Below are positions 8,137-18,329 of a DNA stretch of 34,884 bases, piece by piece. This DNA is from Thermoproteota archaeon (lineage in GTDB: Archaea > Thermoproteota > Methanomethylicia > Methanomethylicales > Methanomethylicaceae), in NCBI GenBank assembly GCA_029887795.1, contig JARXPE010000013.1, positions 1 to 34,884 of the forward strand, given 5' to 3'. A model generated the notes under the pieces. That model was not told the DNA's origin, made no database searches, and saw only the letters and a program-made list of their open reading frames with translations. The first letter of the stretch is position 1, and the number at the start of each line of letters is the position of its first letter. The position numbers and the translations under genes are program-made.

Positions 8137-9330
8137 ATGAGAGAAGAGAGCTCATCAAATATCATCGCATTACTCCTTATAGTCTTTATAGCAGGCGCAT
8201 ACATTGGCTACTCTTTATCTTTAAATAGTTCCTCCCAATTGATGTCAAAAGTCGAGTCCCTGCAGAGTAAGATCTCCTCTTTGGAGTCAAAAATTAATGC
8301 CCTCCAGAGTTCTCTTTCTTCCTTTAAACAGAATAATACAACACTGGTTAGCCCTTCCCTTTATGATCTTTACGACTCCGTGAAGGCCTCCGTAGTAATG
8401 ATAAAAGGACTCGTGCCTGTCAGCGACATTTTTGGAACAACCTTTCAGGAAGTCCTCGGCTCTGGTTTTATAGTAAACCTTACTGGAACGCCACTCATAG
8501 TCACAAACTATCACGTTGTGGAAAATATGGTTCAGGGATCCGTTACTTTTGTGGATGGAGAGGCGTACCCGTTCGAGGTTCTAGGAAAAGACATGTACAG
8601 TGATCTTGCAATTCTTAAGCCGCTTGCTCCACAGAACAAGCTTGTTCCGATACCCGTCGCCTCTTCGTCAAGCCTTCGCGTAGGAGATTTGGTAGTGGCC
8701 ATAGGCAACCCTTACGGTCTACAGTCAACCCTAACATCGGGAATAGTCAGCCAACTTGGAAGGGCCATTCAGACTGAGACTGCCTCAGGTTATCTCATTG
8801 CTGATGTGATTCAGATAAGCACGCCCATAAACCCTGGAAATTCGGGGGGCCCTCTCCTTGACTCGAATGGGAGGGTGGTTGGCATAACAACCGCTATAAT
8901 ATCAGGGTCCCAAAACGTCGGCTTTGCAGTTCCCTCGGATACTCTGATCCGGGAGTTCAAAGATCTTGTTGAGAAAGGTAAGTACGACCACCCGTACTTG
9001 GGAATATCTGGTCTTACCGTTGACTACCTCGTGTCAAAAGCCGTTGGGCTTAACTACACATACGGCGTTCTGATCCAATCTGTGGCAAAGAACGGTCCTG
9101 CAGACAAAGCTGGACTGAGGGGAGGCACAAAGGTTGTCACCTTGGCTGGGCGCCAAATATATGCCGGCGGAGATCTTATCTTGGCAATCGATCAGCACAC
9201 CATAAAGACAATGGAAGACCTTTCATCATATTTAGAGAGAGCAACCATTCCCGGACAATCCATAGTTATGACGGTCATAAGGGATGGACAGATGCTCTCC
9301 ATTCCAGTAACCATTGGCATAAGACCTTAA
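8137..9330 (+). CDS. Membrane-anchored HtrA/DegP-type serine protease
   Basis: A 397-residue protein with four parts. First is a signal anchor (about residues 9-28). Next is a serine/leucine heptad-rich coiled coil (about 30-65). A trypsin-like domain follows, with catalytic triad His126 (TNYHVV), Asp156 (SDLAIL) and Ser236 (NPGNSGGPLL). Last is one PDZ domain (about 300-397; YLGISGL, then a GPADKAGLRGG loop and GGDLILAIDQHTIK). It should face the outside of the cell and degrade or refold damaged envelope proteins. All catalytic residues are present, so it is likely active. The coil suggests oligomerisation or a stalk between membrane and protease. It is transcribed singly, between tRNA-Asp and tRNA-Tyr. 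Confidence 0.94.
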   Translation: MREESSSNIIALLLIVFIAGAYIGYSLSLNSSSQLMSKVESLQSKISSLESKINALQSSLSSFKQNNTTLVSPSLYDLYDSVKASVVMIKGLVPVSDIFGTTFQEVLGSGFIVNLTGTPLIVTNYHVVENMVQGSVTFVDGEAYPFEVLGKDMYSDLAILKPLAPQNKLVPIPVASSSSLRVGDLVVAIGNPYGLQSTLTSGIVSQLGRAIQTETASGYLIADVIQISTPINPGNSGGPLLDSNGRVVGITTAIISGSQNVGFAVPSDTLIREFKDLVEKGKYDHPYLGISGLTVDYLVSKAVGLNYTYGVLIQSVAKNGPADKAGLRGGTKVVTLAGRQIYAGGDLILAIDQHTIKTMEDLSSYLERATIPGQSIVMTVIRDGQMLSIPVTIGIRP

Positions 9331-9406
9331 TCTTTCCTAACTTTATAACCAAAAAAACTTATAAGAATCGCCAAGTTTTAGCATATCTTGGAACCTTCCC
9401 ATATGG

Positions 9407-9542
9407 CCCGCCCTAGCTCAGTGGTAGAGCGCCCGGCTGTAGACCGGTGGTCGCGCAGGTAAGTTCGCCTTTCGGCGGGAGATGAGCCTGCGTTAGCTGG
9501 GCATTAACCGGGTGGTCGCTGGTTCAAATCCGGCGGGCGGGA
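9407..9542 (+). tRNA. tRNA-Tyr (anticodon GTA) with 64-base intron
   Basis: Exons are 9407-9442 and 9507-9542; the mature tRNA has 72 bases. The acceptor CCCGCCC pairs with GGGCGGG, the discriminator is A and CCA is encoded at 9543-9545. The anticodon loop is CTGTAGA with GTA at 9439-9441. The intron, 9443-9506, lies at the canonical 37/38 site. The splicing motif can be drawn: 5' bulge AGA (9441-9443), four-position central helix CTGT with GCAT (9437-9440/9501-9504, one C-T mismatch), 3' bulge TAA (9505-9507) and inner helix CCGGT/GCTGG (9444-9448/9496-9500). This is a normal substrate for splicing endonuclease and RtcB. A TATA-like CTTATAAG stands at 9358-9365, and a T run (9549-9553) follows. 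Confidence 0.95.
9443..9506 (+). other. tRNA-Tyr intron
   Basis: The intron folds on itself: CGCAGG (9454-9459) pairs with CCTGCG (9487-9492), with a smaller TCGCC/GGCGG hairpin inside. Its first 12 bases (9443-9454) repeat the first bases of the 3' exon (9507-9519) with one base missing. The exon-joining point is therefore ambiguous over five bases from the mature sequence alone. The bulge-helix-bulge geometry decides for 9442/9443 and 9506/9507. Confidence 0.85.
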
Positions 9543-9565
9543 CCACCCTTTTTAGTAATAGGAAA

Positions 9566-9576
9566 CTTTATAAATA
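9566..9576 (+). promoter_or_regulatory. TATA box of the rpoH-rpoB operon
   Basis: CTTTATAAATA is a near-ideal archaeal TATA box. The predicted transcript start is near 9597, about 45 bases before the TTG start of rpoH. It probably drives the whole RNA polymerase operon. Confidence 0.65.
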
Positions 9577-9641
9577 AGCATATTTTCCAACTTATTGCTC
9601 GGCTCGGGCATATCTTTTATTTGGACAATGGTGGGGTGTTA

Positions 9642-9881
9642 TTGGTAAAGTTCGATATTCTCAAACATGAACTTGTTCCGAAGTTTACAATACTCTCGAA
9701 AGAAGAGGTTGAAGCCTTAAGGCAGACATATGGTATCAGAAAGGAGCACTTGCCTTGGATAAGGAAGAGCGACCCAATATGCAAAGTCTTAGGGGCAAAG
9801 CCCGGCGACGTCCTAAAGATAGAGCGCAATAGCGAGGTTGCAGGCAAGTCCATAGCCTATAGATATGTGGTTCCAGGGTGA
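9642..9881 (+). CDS. rpoH: DNA-directed RNA polymerase subunit H
   Basis: A 79-residue homologue of the C-terminal domain of eukaryotic Rpb5, the jaw subunit of RNA polymerase that contacts downstream DNA. Typical sequence is seen: HELVPKFTILSKEEVEALRQ, the central YGIRKEHLPWIRKSDPI (RPB5 signature region), then GAKPGDVLKIERNS and the C-terminal YRYVVPG. TTG 9642 is chosen because it gives the family start Met-Val-Lys-Phe-Asp-Ile and follows GGTGGGGTG with good spacing; an in-frame TTG at 9621 would add seven unrelated residues. It is the first gene of the polymerase operon. Its stop overlaps the ribosome binding site of rpoB, so the two are translationally linked. Confidence 0.96.
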   Translation: MVKFDILKHELVPKFTILSKEEVEALRQTYGIRKEHLPWIRKSDPICKVLGAKPGDVLKIERNSEVAGKSIAYRYVVPG

Positions 9882-9886
9882 TTTAA

Positions 9887-12800
9887 TTGAATAGATTAAC
9901 AATTGAGGATAGATGGGTTCTCGTAGAGAGTTTCTTCAAAGAAAAAGGTGTTGTTAGACAGCACCTCGATTCTTTTGATGATTTTGTCAAGAATAAGATC
10001 CAAGAGATTGTGAATGAGCAAGGCGTGATCGAAACCGATCTACCAGGATACAAAATCAAATTAGGCAAACTCACTTTAAAACCACCCACAATTCATGAGG
10101 CAGATGGCTCAGAAAAAGAGATCACACCGATGGAATCTAGGCAAAGGAATTTAACATATGCCTCCTCTATGTACCTAAAAGTCACACCGGTTGAGAACGG
10201 GTTTGAAGAGGAAGAGCAAGAAGTCTACATTGGCAAGCTCCCCATAATGGTAAAATCTGCTCCTTGCGTTTTATCTAAAATGACTAAAGAAGAATTAATC
10301 AAATGCGGTGAGGATCCAGAAGACCCCGGTGGTTATTTCCTTGTCAATGGATCTGAAAGGGTAGTTGTCATCCAAGAAGATCTTGCAGTAAACAGGATAT
10401 TAGTGGATGTGATGGAAGGCGCCTCACCCGTAACCCATGTTGCCAAGGTTTTCTCAGCAACCTCTGGGTTTAGGGTTCCTGTTACGATAGAGCGCATGAA
10501 GGGCGGCGATCTACAAGTATCTTTTCCATCGATCCCTGGCAGAATCTCCCTCTCTATAGTAATGCGGGCCCTGGGCGTTTCTTCAGACAAAGAGATTGTT
10601 GAATTTGTCTCAAGCGACCCTGAAATTCAAAAATCCCTCATACCAACACTAGAGGCAGGAATGGAAATAAATACAGTTGATGATGCCCTTGACTATATTG
10701 GCAACAGAGTCGCTATCGGACAGACGCGCGACTTTAGAATCCAGAGAGCTGAGCAGATCCTCGACAAATATCTACTTCCGCATCTTGGGACAAATAAGGG
10801 TGACCGTAAGAAGAAAGCTCTATACCTCGGACAGATGGCTGAGAAGTTAATAGAACTTTCGCTTGGCCGTCGCAAACCTGACGACAAGGATCATTACGCT
10901 AATAAGCGCTTAAAGCTAGCTGGAGATCTTTTGGCAAGTCTATTCCGCGTTGCCTTCAAGAGCTTCTGTCGCGACCTAAAATACCAGCTAGAGAGGGCAA
11001 AGAGCCGGAGTAGGAAGGTATCCATACCTACACTCGTTCGGGCAGACGTCATCACAGAACGGATGAGGCACGCCTTGGCTACAGGCAACTGGGTAGGTGG
11101 AAAAGCTGGAGTCAGCCAGCTACTGGATCGAACAAACTACCTATCTACAGTTGGGCATTTGAGGCGGATTATCTCCCCACTCAGCAGGAGCCAACCTCAT
11201 TTTGAGGCGAGGGATCTTCACTCAACCCAGTGGGGGCGACTCTGCCCAAGCGAAACTCCCGAGGGTCCTAACTGCGGTTTAGTCAAGAACCTGGCATTGA
11301 TGGCTTTCATATCTGTTGGAGTGGATGAGCGCCCTGTGGAAGAACTTCTTTATGAGCTCGAGACTGAGCCTATTGAATCTGCTAGGAAGAAAGGTCTAAC
11401 TGGAGCGAAAGTGATCCTTAACGGTCGTTTGGTTGGAATTCACCAGAAACCTGAACTTTTGGTTGCAGAGCTCAGAAAGTTGAGGCGGCGAGGAAGAATT
11501 CACCATGAAGTGAACGTAGCTTATTATAACTACGGAGTAATACAAGAGGTCTACGTCAACTGTGACGCTGGAAGGGTGAGGCGCCCTCTAATCATTGTCG
11601 ACAATGGTGTTCCGCGCCTGACGAAGGACCATGTGGAGAAACTGCTCTCTGGGGAGTGGACTTGGAACGACCTTATACTCCAAAGTGTTGTAGAATATTT
11701 AGACGCAGAGGAAGAGGAGAACGCCTACATAGCGCTGACGCCTGAGGAGTTAACCAAAGAACACACCCATATGGAGATCGTTCCCTCTACAATACTTGGC
11801 GTAAGTGCTTCCATGATTCCATTCTTGGAGGCGAATCAATCCCCCAGAAATACGTACGGTTCTGCAATGGTAAAGCAAGCATTGGGGTTCTATGTAGCTA
11901 ACTTCTCTAAAAGACTTGACACACGTGGACACTTGCTCCACTATCCGCAGAAACCTCTCGTTAATACAAAGCCTGCCAAGATCCTCGAGCTAGACAGGCG
12001 CCCTGCCGGTCAGAACTTCGTTGTAGCCGTCCTTTCTTACTCTGGTTACAACATTGAGGATGCACTTATAATGAATAAATCCTCTGTGGAGAGGGGGCTG
12101 GGCCGTTCCTCATTCTTCAGATGTTATGAGACTGAGGAGCGAAGGTACCCAGGTGGACAAGAAGACAAGATCGAGATACCTTCACCAAACGTCAGGGGGT
12201 ATCGAACTCCCGAGTCGTATCGATATTTGGGAGACGATGGAATAATCGAACCAGAATCAATTGTACAAGGAGGAGATGTGCTCATTGGGAAGACCAGCCC
12301 GCCCAGATTCCTCGAGGAGTATCGTGAGTTTGAGACCACTGGTCCAACACGGCGTGAGACCTCTGTATCAATGAGAGCTGGCGAGGATGGAATAGTAGAC
12401 TTAGTGCTTGTCACCGAGTCTTCCGATGGTAATAAGCTTGTGAAGATAAGGGTCAGGAATGAGCGCATTCCTGAACTTGGAGATAAATTTGCATCTAGAC
12501 ACGGACAAAAGGGCGTAATCGGCATGCTTGTACCGCAGTATGATATGCCTTATACAGAGGACGGGGTAGTACCAGATCTTATCATAAACCCACATGCTAT
12601 ACCTTCAAGAATGACTTTGGGCCAACTGTTGGAGATATTGGGTGGAAAGGCTTATGCTGTCTCAGGCGAGCCACAAGAAGGAACTGCCTTCTGCGGAGCA
12701 GACGAGAACAAGATGCGCACCCTATTGGAGAAGGCTGGGTTTAAGCCTACAGGTAAAGAGGTGATGTACGATGGTCGCACCGGAAGAGTGCTTGAGGCCG

Positions 12801-13216
12801 AGGTATTCATAGGTATAGCATACTACCTCAAACTTCACCATATGGTTTCCGACAAGATGCATGCTAGGGCAAGGGGCCCGGTGCAGATCCTAACAAGGCA
12901 GCCCACAGAAGGTAGGGCCAGAGAGGGAGGTCTCAGGTTCGGAGAAATGGAGCGGGATTGTCTTATCGGTCATGGAGCTGCAATGCTTCTCAAAGAGAGG
13001 CTGCTCGACGAGTCTGACAGAACAGTTGTATTCATCTGCGAGGATTGTGGTTTAATCGCTTATTACGATAGAATTAAGGACAGGTACATATGCCCTGTCT
13101 GCGGAGAAAAAGCCAAGATAACTCGGGTTGTCATGTCTTATGCTTTTAAGCTCCTACTTCAAGAGCTAATGAGCTTGGGCATTGCCCCAAGATTAAAACT
13201 GGCCGAGAGAGTGTGA
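9887..13216 (+). CDS. rpoB: DNA-directed RNA polymerase subunit B (unsplit)
   Basis: The second-largest polymerase subunit, 1109 residues, in one piece rather than as B'' and B' halves. Conserved blocks run in order. [21 protein letters not shown] with [16 protein letters not shown] is the fork and link region. [22 protein letters not shown] and the [18 protein letters not shown] hybrid-binding region follow. Near the C-terminus are [20 protein letters not shown] and [22 protein letters not shown] zinc site is formed by Cys1051, 1054, 1069 and 1072. No intein. The start is TTG 9887, with GGTGAT five bases before it, overlapping the rpoH stop. Active-site chemistry is shared with RpoA1/A2 downstream. 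Confidence 0.98.
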   Translation: MNRLTIEDRWVLVESFFKEKGVVRQHLDSFDDFVKNKIQEIVNEQGVIETDLPGYKIKLGKLTLKPPTIHEADGSEKEITPMESRQRNLTYASSMYLKVTPVENGFEEEEQEVYIGKLPIMVKSAPCVLSKMTKEELIKCGEDPEDPGGYFLVNGSERVVVIQEDLAVNRILVDVMEGASPVTHVAKVFSATSGFRVPVTIERMKGGDLQVSFPSIPGRISLSIVMRALGVSSDKEIVEFVSSDPEIQKSLIPTLEAGMEINTVDDALDYIGNRVAIGQTRDFRIQRAEQILDKYLLPHLGTNKGDRKKKALYLGQMAEKLIELSLGRRKPDDKDHYANKRLKLAGDLLASLFRVAFKSFCRDLKYQLERAKSRSRKVSIPTLVRADVITERMRHALATGNWVGGKAGVSQLLDRTNYLSTVGHLRRIISPLSRSQPHFEARDLHSTQWGRLCPSETPEGPNCGLVKNLALMAFISVGVDERPVEELLYELETEPIESARKKGLTGAKVILNGRLVGIHQKPELLVAELRKLRRRGRIHHEVNVAYYNYGVIQEVYVNCDAGRVRRPLIIVDNGVPRLTKDHVEKLLSGEWTWNDLILQSVVEYLDAEEEENAYIALTPEELTKEHTHMEIVPSTILGVSASMIPFLEANQSPRNTYGSAMVKQALGFYVANFSKRLDTRGHLLHYPQKPLVNTKPAKILELDRRPAGQNFVVAVLSYSGYNIEDALIMNKSSVERGLGRSSFFRCYETEERRYPGGQEDKIEIPSPNVRGYRTPESYRYLGDDGIIEPESIVQGGDVLIGKTSPPRFLEEYREFETTGPTRRETSVSMRAGEDGIVDLVLVTESSDGNKLVKIRVRNERIPELGDKFASRHGQKGVIGMLVPQYDMPYTEDGVVPDLIINPHAIPSRMTLGQLLEILGGKAYAVSGEPQEGTAFCGADENKMRTLLEKAGFKPTGKEVMYDGRTGRVLEAEVFIGIAYYLKLHHMVSDKMHARARGPVQILTRQPTEGRAREGGLRFGEMERDCLIGHGAAMLLKERLLDESDRTVVFICEDCGLIAYYDRIKDRYICPVCGEKAKITRVVMSYAFKLLLQELMSLGIAPRLKLAERV

Positions 13217-13220
13217 GATC

Positions 13221-15878
13221 ATGTCAGTTAATGATATAGCAAAATCCATAAAATCAATCAGATTCGGTCTTCTCTCTCCAGAAGAGATCCGGAAGATGTC
13301 CGTTGTAAACATAATAACCGCTGACACTTATGATGAAGACGGTGTTCCAATAGATGCTGGTCTGATGGACAGAAGGCTTGGTACTATAGAACCTGGGCAG
13401 AAATGCCAAACCTGCGGAAATAGAGTTGGTCAATGCCCTGGTCACTTCGGACACATAGAGCTTGCTAGGCCTGTAGTGCATCCTGGATTTGCAAAAACTG
13501 TTTACCTCACATTGAGAGCAATTTGCTGGAACTGTGGGCGGATCTTGCTCAAGAAGGAAGATTATGACAAATATGTACAACTGATGGAAAAGTATAGGAG
13601 GCGCTGGCCTCAACTAAGGCATAAGCTCGCCGAGAAAATTATGAAGCGGGCTAGCAAGCTCCAAGAGTGTCCATACTGTGGTCGTGAGCAGTTTAAGATA
13701 AAATTCGAGAAGCCCACGACCTACTATGAGGAGCACCCTGAGGGCAACGTCAAACTAGCCCCAAGTGAGATAAGAGCTAGGCTAGAACGAATTACAGATG
13801 CTGATGCAGCCCTCCTTGGACTTGATCCGCAGATGGCAAGACCTGAGTGGATGGTCCTTACTGTCCTTCCAGTCCCTCCATCCTCGGTTAGGCCCTCTAT
13901 TACCTTGGAGTCGGGCGTCAGATCGGAAGACGATCTCACGCATAAATTGGTAGACATAATCAGAATAAACGAGCGTCTTAAGGAGAACATTGACGCAGGA
14001 GCCCCCCAGCTGATTATCGAGGATCTATGGGAGCTACTTCAGTATCATGTCACGACCTACTTTGACAACGAGACCTCTGGCATCCCTCCCGCGAGACACA
14101 GGTCGGGTCGCCCGCTTAGAACACTTGCCCAGAGGCTTAAAGGCAAAGAGGGAAGGTTCCGCTCAAACCTATCCGGAAAGAGGGTTGACTTCTCTGCAAG
14201 AACAGTAATTTCTCCTGATCCACTCATCAGCATGAATGAAGTCGGCGTTCCGATAGAAGTTGCCAAGCTTTTAACAATCCCTGAAAGAATAAACAAGTTC
14301 AACATCGATGAAATGAAGAAGCTCATCGAAAACGGTCCCGACAACCACCCAGGCGCAAACTACATCATCAGACCAGATGGAAGAAGGATTGACCTAAGAT
14401 TCCCAAAGGACAGAAAGACTATAGCAGACTCGGTCGAGGTTGGTTATATTGTCGAACGTCACATAAAAGATGGCGATGTTGTTCTTTTCAATAGGCAGCC
14501 CTCGCTTCACAGGATGTCGATAATGGCTCACCGGGTCAGAGTCCTTCCCTATAAGACCTTTAGGCTGAACCTATGTGTCTGCCCACCATACAATGCTGAC
14601 TTCGATGGGGACGAAATGAACCTCCACGTACCTCAGAGCGAGGAGGCTAGGGCAGAGGCATTGGTATTAATGCTTGTCCAAGAACAGATCCTTTCGCCTA
14701 GATATGGCGGTCCCATTATGGGCGCCATTCAGGATTACATCTCTGGCGCATATATGCTTACAAAGAAGACCACTCTGCTTACGAGGGAGGAGGCCTCCCA
14801 GCTCCTAATAAGTGCGGGATATGATGGGGAGTTGCCGCCGCCTGCCATAAAAGAGCCTGAGGAGATGTGGACAGGAAAGCAGCTTGTCAGTCTCTTCTTC
14901 CCGAGAGATTTCAACTACACGCTTAAAGCGAACATATGCCAAAAGTGCGGACAGTGCAAGAAAGAAGAATGCCCCCACGACGCATATGTAGTGATACGCA
15001 ATGGGGTTCTAATCTCAGGCGTTCTCGATAAAAAATCAATAGGCGCCGGTCAACCGGAGAGCGTATTGCACAGGCTAGTCAAGGACTATGGCACAGATAT
15101 GGGAAGAATATTTATTGACAAAGCCTTCAAACTCTTCTTATCATATATTGACAGTAGAGGGCTCACAATAGGGTTGGATGAAGAGGAATTGCCCAAGGAA
15201 GCTAAAGAAAAGATAAGGATGGTCGTTGAGGAAGCGGAGCAGAAGACCGCCAAATTAATCCAGATTTACAACGAGGGATTGCTGGAGCGACTTCCAGGAA
15301 GGACTTTAGAAGAGACCTTGGAGACAAAGATAATGCAAGAACTTGAGGAAGCCAGAGAGAAGGCGGGGGAAATCGCGAGTCAGTATCTGAAGGAGACGAA
15401 CTCTGCTCTACTAATGGCTAGAACTGGCGCTAGGGGCAGTCTCATGAACCTAGCACACATGGTCGCTTGCGTAGGTCAGCAGTCCGTTAGAGGAGAGAGG
15501 ATCAATAGAGGTTATCAAAACAGGACTTTGCCCCACTTTAAGCCCGGCGACTTGGGCGCTAGAGCCCATGGGTTCGTTTACAGCAGCTATAAGGATCGCC
15601 TTAATCCTATTGAATTCTTCTTCCATGCTATGGGAGGAAGGGAAGGTCTAGTTGATACGGCGGTGAGAACCAGCCAAAGCGGCTATATGCAACGTAGGCT
15701 CATAAATGCATTACAGGATATAAGGGTTGAATACGATGGAACAGTACGTGCTACCGACGGATCTATCATCCAATTCAAGTATGGGGAAGATGGTGTCGAT
15801 CCTGCCAAAAGTGACCATGGAAAGGCAGTTAATGTGGATAAAATCATTGAGAAAGTTGTAGGGGCTGGTGTTATTTAA
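13221..15878 (+). CDS. rpoA1: DNA-directed RNA polymerase subunit A' (RpoA1)
   Basis: The N-terminal part of the largest polymerase subunit, 885 residues. The catalytic magnesium motif NADFDGDEM is at residues 458-466 (Asp460, 462 and 464 bind the metal). Near the N-terminus [20 protein letters not shown] forms the clamp zinc site, and CWNCG with CPYCG a second one. A four-cysteine [17 protein letters not shown] segment near residue 575 is usual in archaeal A'. The bridge-helix region reads [20 protein letters not shown]. The protein ends shortly after [16 protein letters not shown], as expected where archaea split this subunit. ATG 13221 is four bases after rpoB. No intein. Confidence 0.98.
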   Translation: MSVNDIAKSIKSIRFGLLSPEEIRKMSVVNIITADTYDEDGVPIDAGLMDRRLGTIEPGQKCQTCGNRVGQCPGHFGHIELARPVVHPGFAKTVYLTLRAICWNCGRILLKKEDYDKYVQLMEKYRRRWPQLRHKLAEKIMKRASKLQECPYCGREQFKIKFEKPTTYYEEHPEGNVKLAPSEIRARLERITDADAALLGLDPQMARPEWMVLTVLPVPPSSVRPSITLESGVRSEDDLTHKLVDIIRINERLKENIDAGAPQLIIEDLWELLQYHVTTYFDNETSGIPPARHRSGRPLRTLAQRLKGKEGRFRSNLSGKRVDFSARTVISPDPLISMNEVGVPIEVAKLLTIPERINKFNIDEMKKLIENGPDNHPGANYIIRPDGRRIDLRFPKDRKTIADSVEVGYIVERHIKDGDVVLFNRQPSLHRMSIMAHRVRVLPYKTFRLNLCVCPPYNADFDGDEMNLHVPQSEEARAEALVLMLVQEQILSPRYGGPIMGAIQDYISGAYMLTKKTTLLTREEASQLLISAGYDGELPPPAIKEPEEMWTGKQLVSLFFPRDFNYTLKANICQKCGQCKKEECPHDAYVVIRNGVLISGVLDKKSIGAGQPESVLHRLVKDYGTDMGRIFIDKAFKLFLSYIDSRGLTIGLDEEELPKEAKEKIRMVVEEAEQKTAKLIQIYNEGLLERLPGRTLEETLETKIMQELEEAREKAGEIASQYLKETNSALLMARTGARGSLMNLAHMVACVGQQSVRGERINRGYQNRTLPHFKPGDLGARAHGFVYSSYKDRLNPIEFFFHAMGGREGLVDTAVRTSQSGYMQRRLINALQDIRVEYDGTVRATDGSIIQFKYGEDGVDPAKSDHGKAVNVDKIIEKVVGAGVI

Positions 15879-15879
15879 T

Positions 15880-17076
15880 ATGGCAGACAAGAAAGCTAAG
15901 ACAAAGGCAGAAAAGGAAGATCCAAAACTAACACTTATAAATAACCTGCTTAGCGGATACGTGGATAAGCTCCCTGAGAGTCTTATAACTGAACTCAGAG
16001 AGAAACTATACAAATTAGAATTAAATGAAGAACAGATGAGAAAGATCGTAGAAGAGGTCAATAAGGCATATATAAGAGCCCTAGTCGAGCCTGGCGAAGC
16101 TGCAGGGACGGTGGCTGCCCAATCAGTTGGCGAACCTGGCACTCAGATGACTCTGCGAACTTTTCACTATGCTGGTGTTAGGGAGCTGAACGTCACACTC
16201 GGACTGCCGCGCCTTATAGAAATAGTCGATGCTCGAAGAACACCTTCTACACCAACCATGACCATAAGACTTGATGATGAACACAAATACAGCCTTGAAA
16301 AAGCGAAAGAGGTCGCATCTAGAATTGAGCGCATAGCTATAGAGAATATAGCGAAGAGCATAGAATACGACATGGTGAACTCCTCCTTTATAATCGAAAT
16401 TGATGAAGAAATAGCCCAGGACAAAGGTATTGAGTTAGAATATGTGGCGAGGGCACTTGAACGTCTAAAGGTAGGAAATGTTGAGATAGAAGGAAACAAC
16501 ATAATAATTACACCAACTACTACTTCTCCAGATAAAATAAAGAGACTCCGAGAGCGGATCTTGGACCTTCGTTTAAAGGGAATAAAGGGCATAAAAAGGG
16601 TCTTAGTACAAAAGGAGGGAGACGAATATGTCCTTCACACTGACGGCTCCAACCTCTCCGCAGTTCTCCAAGTTAAGGGGATAGACCCACACAAGGTCTA
16701 CACAAATAATATCTCTGAGATAGCCGAGGTTCTTGGTATCGAAGCGGCAAGATCCGCAATAATAAAAGAAGCATTTCAAGTTCTGGACCAACAAGGTCTT
16801 GACGTTGATATGCGCCATGTGATATTGATCGCGGATCTTATGACGTGTACTGGCAAAATAAGGCAAATAGGCAGACACGGCGTGAGTGGCGAGAAATCAA
16901 GCGTCTTGGCAAGAGCCGCGTTCGAAGTAACCGTAAAACATTTATTAGATGCAGCATCACATGGAGAAGAGGATGCATTGGAGGGCGTTACTGAAAACGT
17001 TATAGTCGGGCAATCAATACCCCTAGGGACAGGAGTAGTCGAGCTCTTCATGCGGTTCCCGAAGGAAGGTGCTTAA
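15880..17076 (+). CDS. rpoA2: DNA-directed RNA polymerase subunit A'' (RpoA2)
   Basis: The C-terminal part of the largest polymerase subunit, about 398 residues. It holds the trigger loop ([20 protein letters not shown], near residues 77-96, followed by FHYAG), which closes on the incoming nucleotide. The cleft/jaw and the C-terminal clamp part follow ([20 protein letters not shown], then [20 protein letters not shown]). A lysine-rich N-terminus (residues 1-15) is extra. ATG 15880 comes two bases after the rpoA1 stop; GGTG at 15867-15870 is the ribosome binding site. A GTG at 15868 is an alternative that would overlap rpoA1. It is co-transcribed with rpl30e just behind. Confidence 0.97.
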   Translation: MADKKAKTKAEKEDPKLTLINNLLSGYVDKLPESLITELREKLYKLELNEEQMRKIVEEVNKAYIRALVEPGEAAGTVAAQSVGEPGTQMTLRTFHYAGVRELNVTLGLPRLIEIVDARRTPSTPTMTIRLDDEHKYSLEKAKEVASRIERIAIENIAKSIEYDMVNSSFIIEIDEEIAQDKGIELEYVARALERLKVGNVEIEGNNIIITPTTTSPDKIKRLRERILDLRLKGIKGIKRVLVQKEGDEYVLHTDGSNLSAVLQVKGIDPHKVYTNNISEIAEVLGIEAARSAIIKEAFQVLDQQGLDVDMRHVILIADLMTCTGKIRQIGRHGVSGEKSSVLARAAFEVTVKHLLDAASHGEEDALEGVTENVIVGQSIPLGTGVVELFMRFPKEGA

Positions 17077-17078
17077 AG

Positions 17079-17375
17079 ATGGACCTGTCAAAGGAATTGA
17101 AAGTTGCTATCAGCACAGGAAAAGTTGAGGTTGGGTACAAAGTTAGCCTTAAGGCTTTAAACAGGAAAAAAGCCAAATTAATCGTAATGGCATCAAACAC
17201 TCCAGAAAACCTCTCATCACGGATAAAGCAGATCGCAGGCACGGAGGTGCCCCTCTATATATTCCCAGGCTCTAGCTGGGATCTGGGCGGAGTTTGTGGA
17301 AAACCTTATCAAGTAACAACTATCGCTATAATTGACCCTGGAGAGTCTTCTATCCTTCAGCTAAAGGAGGGATGA
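17079..17375 (+). CDS. rpl30e: Ribosomal protein eL30 (L30e)
   Basis: A 98-residue large-subunit protein of the L7Ae/L30e fold that binds kink-turn RNA. Typical elements are DLSKELKVAISTGKVEVGYK, AKLIVMASNTPENL, then GTEVPLYIFPGSSWDLGGVCG and KPYQVTTIAIIDPGESSIL. Its place between rpoA2 and nusA is the usual archaeal order. It starts two bases after rpoA2. The gene ends in TGA at 17373-17375, and the same reading frame continues straight into nusA without another stop. Confidence 0.96.
   Translation: MDLSKELKVAISTGKVEVGYKVSLKALNRKKAKLIVMASNTPENLSSRIKQIAGTEVPLYIFPGSSWDLGGVCGKPYQVTTIAIIDPGESSILQLKEG
17364..17371 (+). promoter_or_regulatory. Ribosome binding site that argues for an upstream nusA start
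   Basis: AAGGAGGG sits inside the last codons of rpl30e. Eight bases after GGAGG is the TTT codon at 17379, exactly where the family start codon is expected. The first ATG in frame (17409) is 38 bases away, too far for this site to serve, and the ATG at 17372 is out of frame and too close. Confidence 0.6.
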
Positions 17376-17408
17376 GCCTTTCCAAACATAAGACTCACTG
17401 CCGACGAA

Positions 17409-17813
17409 ATGCGCTACATTGCATTACTAGAAAATTTGACAGGGGCAATTGCAAAGGACTGTGTATTAGAACCTGAAGGCAATAGAATTATTTTTGTGAT
17501 CCGCCCAGGCGACATGGGTTTAGCAATCGGCAAGAATGGGATCAATATTGAAAGAGCTAGAAAGGTAATAGGCAGAAATGTTGAGATTGTTGAGCATGCA
17601 GATTCTCCTGAGGAGTTTTTGAAAAATATACTCGCGCCTGCTAAAGTCCGAGGAATAAAGATTACTAAAAATTCTGAGGGAAACACTATAGCTCAGGTAA
17701 CGGTCGATCCAAAAGATAAGGGCATTGCAATAGGGAGGAATGGTCGCAACATAGCCAAGACAAGACTCCTCATGAAACGCCATTTCGATATAAGCAATGT
17801 TGTAATACTTTGA
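17409..17813 (+). CDS. nusA: Transcription factor NusA (archaeal, KH domains only)
   Basis: Archaeal NusA is a small protein of two KH RNA-binding domains, without the S1 and acidic parts of the bacterial factor. Both GXXG-type loops are seen: DMGLAIGKNGINIERARKVIG (about residues 36-56) and DKGIAIGRNGRNIAKTRLLM (about residues 103-122). It is thought to bind RNA and assist termination or antitermination. 17409 is the first usual start codon (ATG). The conserved family N-terminus (PNIRLTADEM) is encoded in frame just before it, from 17382, and a strong ribosome binding site lies at 17364-17370. The true start is therefore probably near 17379, where the codon reads TTT. The gene is either mis-sequenced there or starts unusually. 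Confidence 0.88.
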   Translation: MRYIALLENLTGAIAKDCVLEPEGNRIIFVIRPGDMGLAIGKNGINIERARKVIGRNVEIVEHADSPEEFLKNILAPAKVRGIKITKNSEGNTIAQVTVDPKDKGIAIGRNGRNIAKTRLLMKRHFDISNVVIL

Positions 17814-17880
17814 TGGAACTATCCTCCGACAAAGTTAAATAATTGTGAATCTTTTACGAAGACCGCACTGGGTGTATCGC

Positions 17881-18324
17881 ATGGCAGGTTCAAAATCACC
17901 AAAGGGGCTCCTCGCTGGGAGAAAATTGACAAATAAGAGGAAAAAGTTCCGATGGAGCCTTAGGCAATTCAAAAGGAGAGCCTTGAGGCTTGATGAGAAA
18001 GCCGACCCTCTAGAAGGTGCTCCACAAGCAAGGGGCATTGTACTGGAAAAAGTTGGTGTGGAGAGTAGACAGCCCAATAGTGCTGTAAGAAAGTGTGTTA
18101 GAGTTCAACTTATTAAAAATGGGAAGCAAATTACCGCATTTCTACCTGGAGACGGTGCTCTCAACTTCGTGGATGAGCACGATGAAGTGATAGTAGAAGG
18201 AATAGGCGGTCCTATGGGCAAGGCGATAGGAGACCTCCCCGGAGTGAGATGGAAAGTAGTAAAGATAAACGGCGTATCGCTTAGTGCCTTGATGACTGGC
18301 AAGAAGCAGAAGCCAGTGAGGTGA
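17881..18324 (+). CDS. rps12: Ribosomal protein uS12
   Basis: A 147-residue small-subunit protein that helps monitor codon-anticodon pairing. The archaeal start [20 protein letters not shown] is followed by KKFRW, and the decoding loop [20 protein letters not shown] is intact. It ends with [23 protein letters not shown] 17881 gives the family N-terminus and follows GGTG at 17871-17874. In-frame upstream codons back to 17845 would add 12 unrelated residues. It precedes rps7, which starts within or just after its stop. Confidence 0.97.
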   Translation: MAGSKSPKGLLAGRKLTNKRKKFRWSLRQFKRRALRLDEKADPLEGAPQARGIVLEKVGVESRQPNSAVRKCVRVQLIKNGKQITAFLPGDGALNFVDEHDEVIVEGIGGPMGKAIGDLPGVRWKVVKINGVSLSALMTGKKQKPVR

Positions 18325-18329
18325 AGGCT

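Noticed and set aside
17373-17375. TGA as selenocysteine or pyrrolysine-like readthrough joining L30e to NusA
   Set aside because: L30e ends at its normal length here and a ribosome binding site for a separate nusA start is present, so a fusion is the least likely explanation, though kept in the finding as an option.
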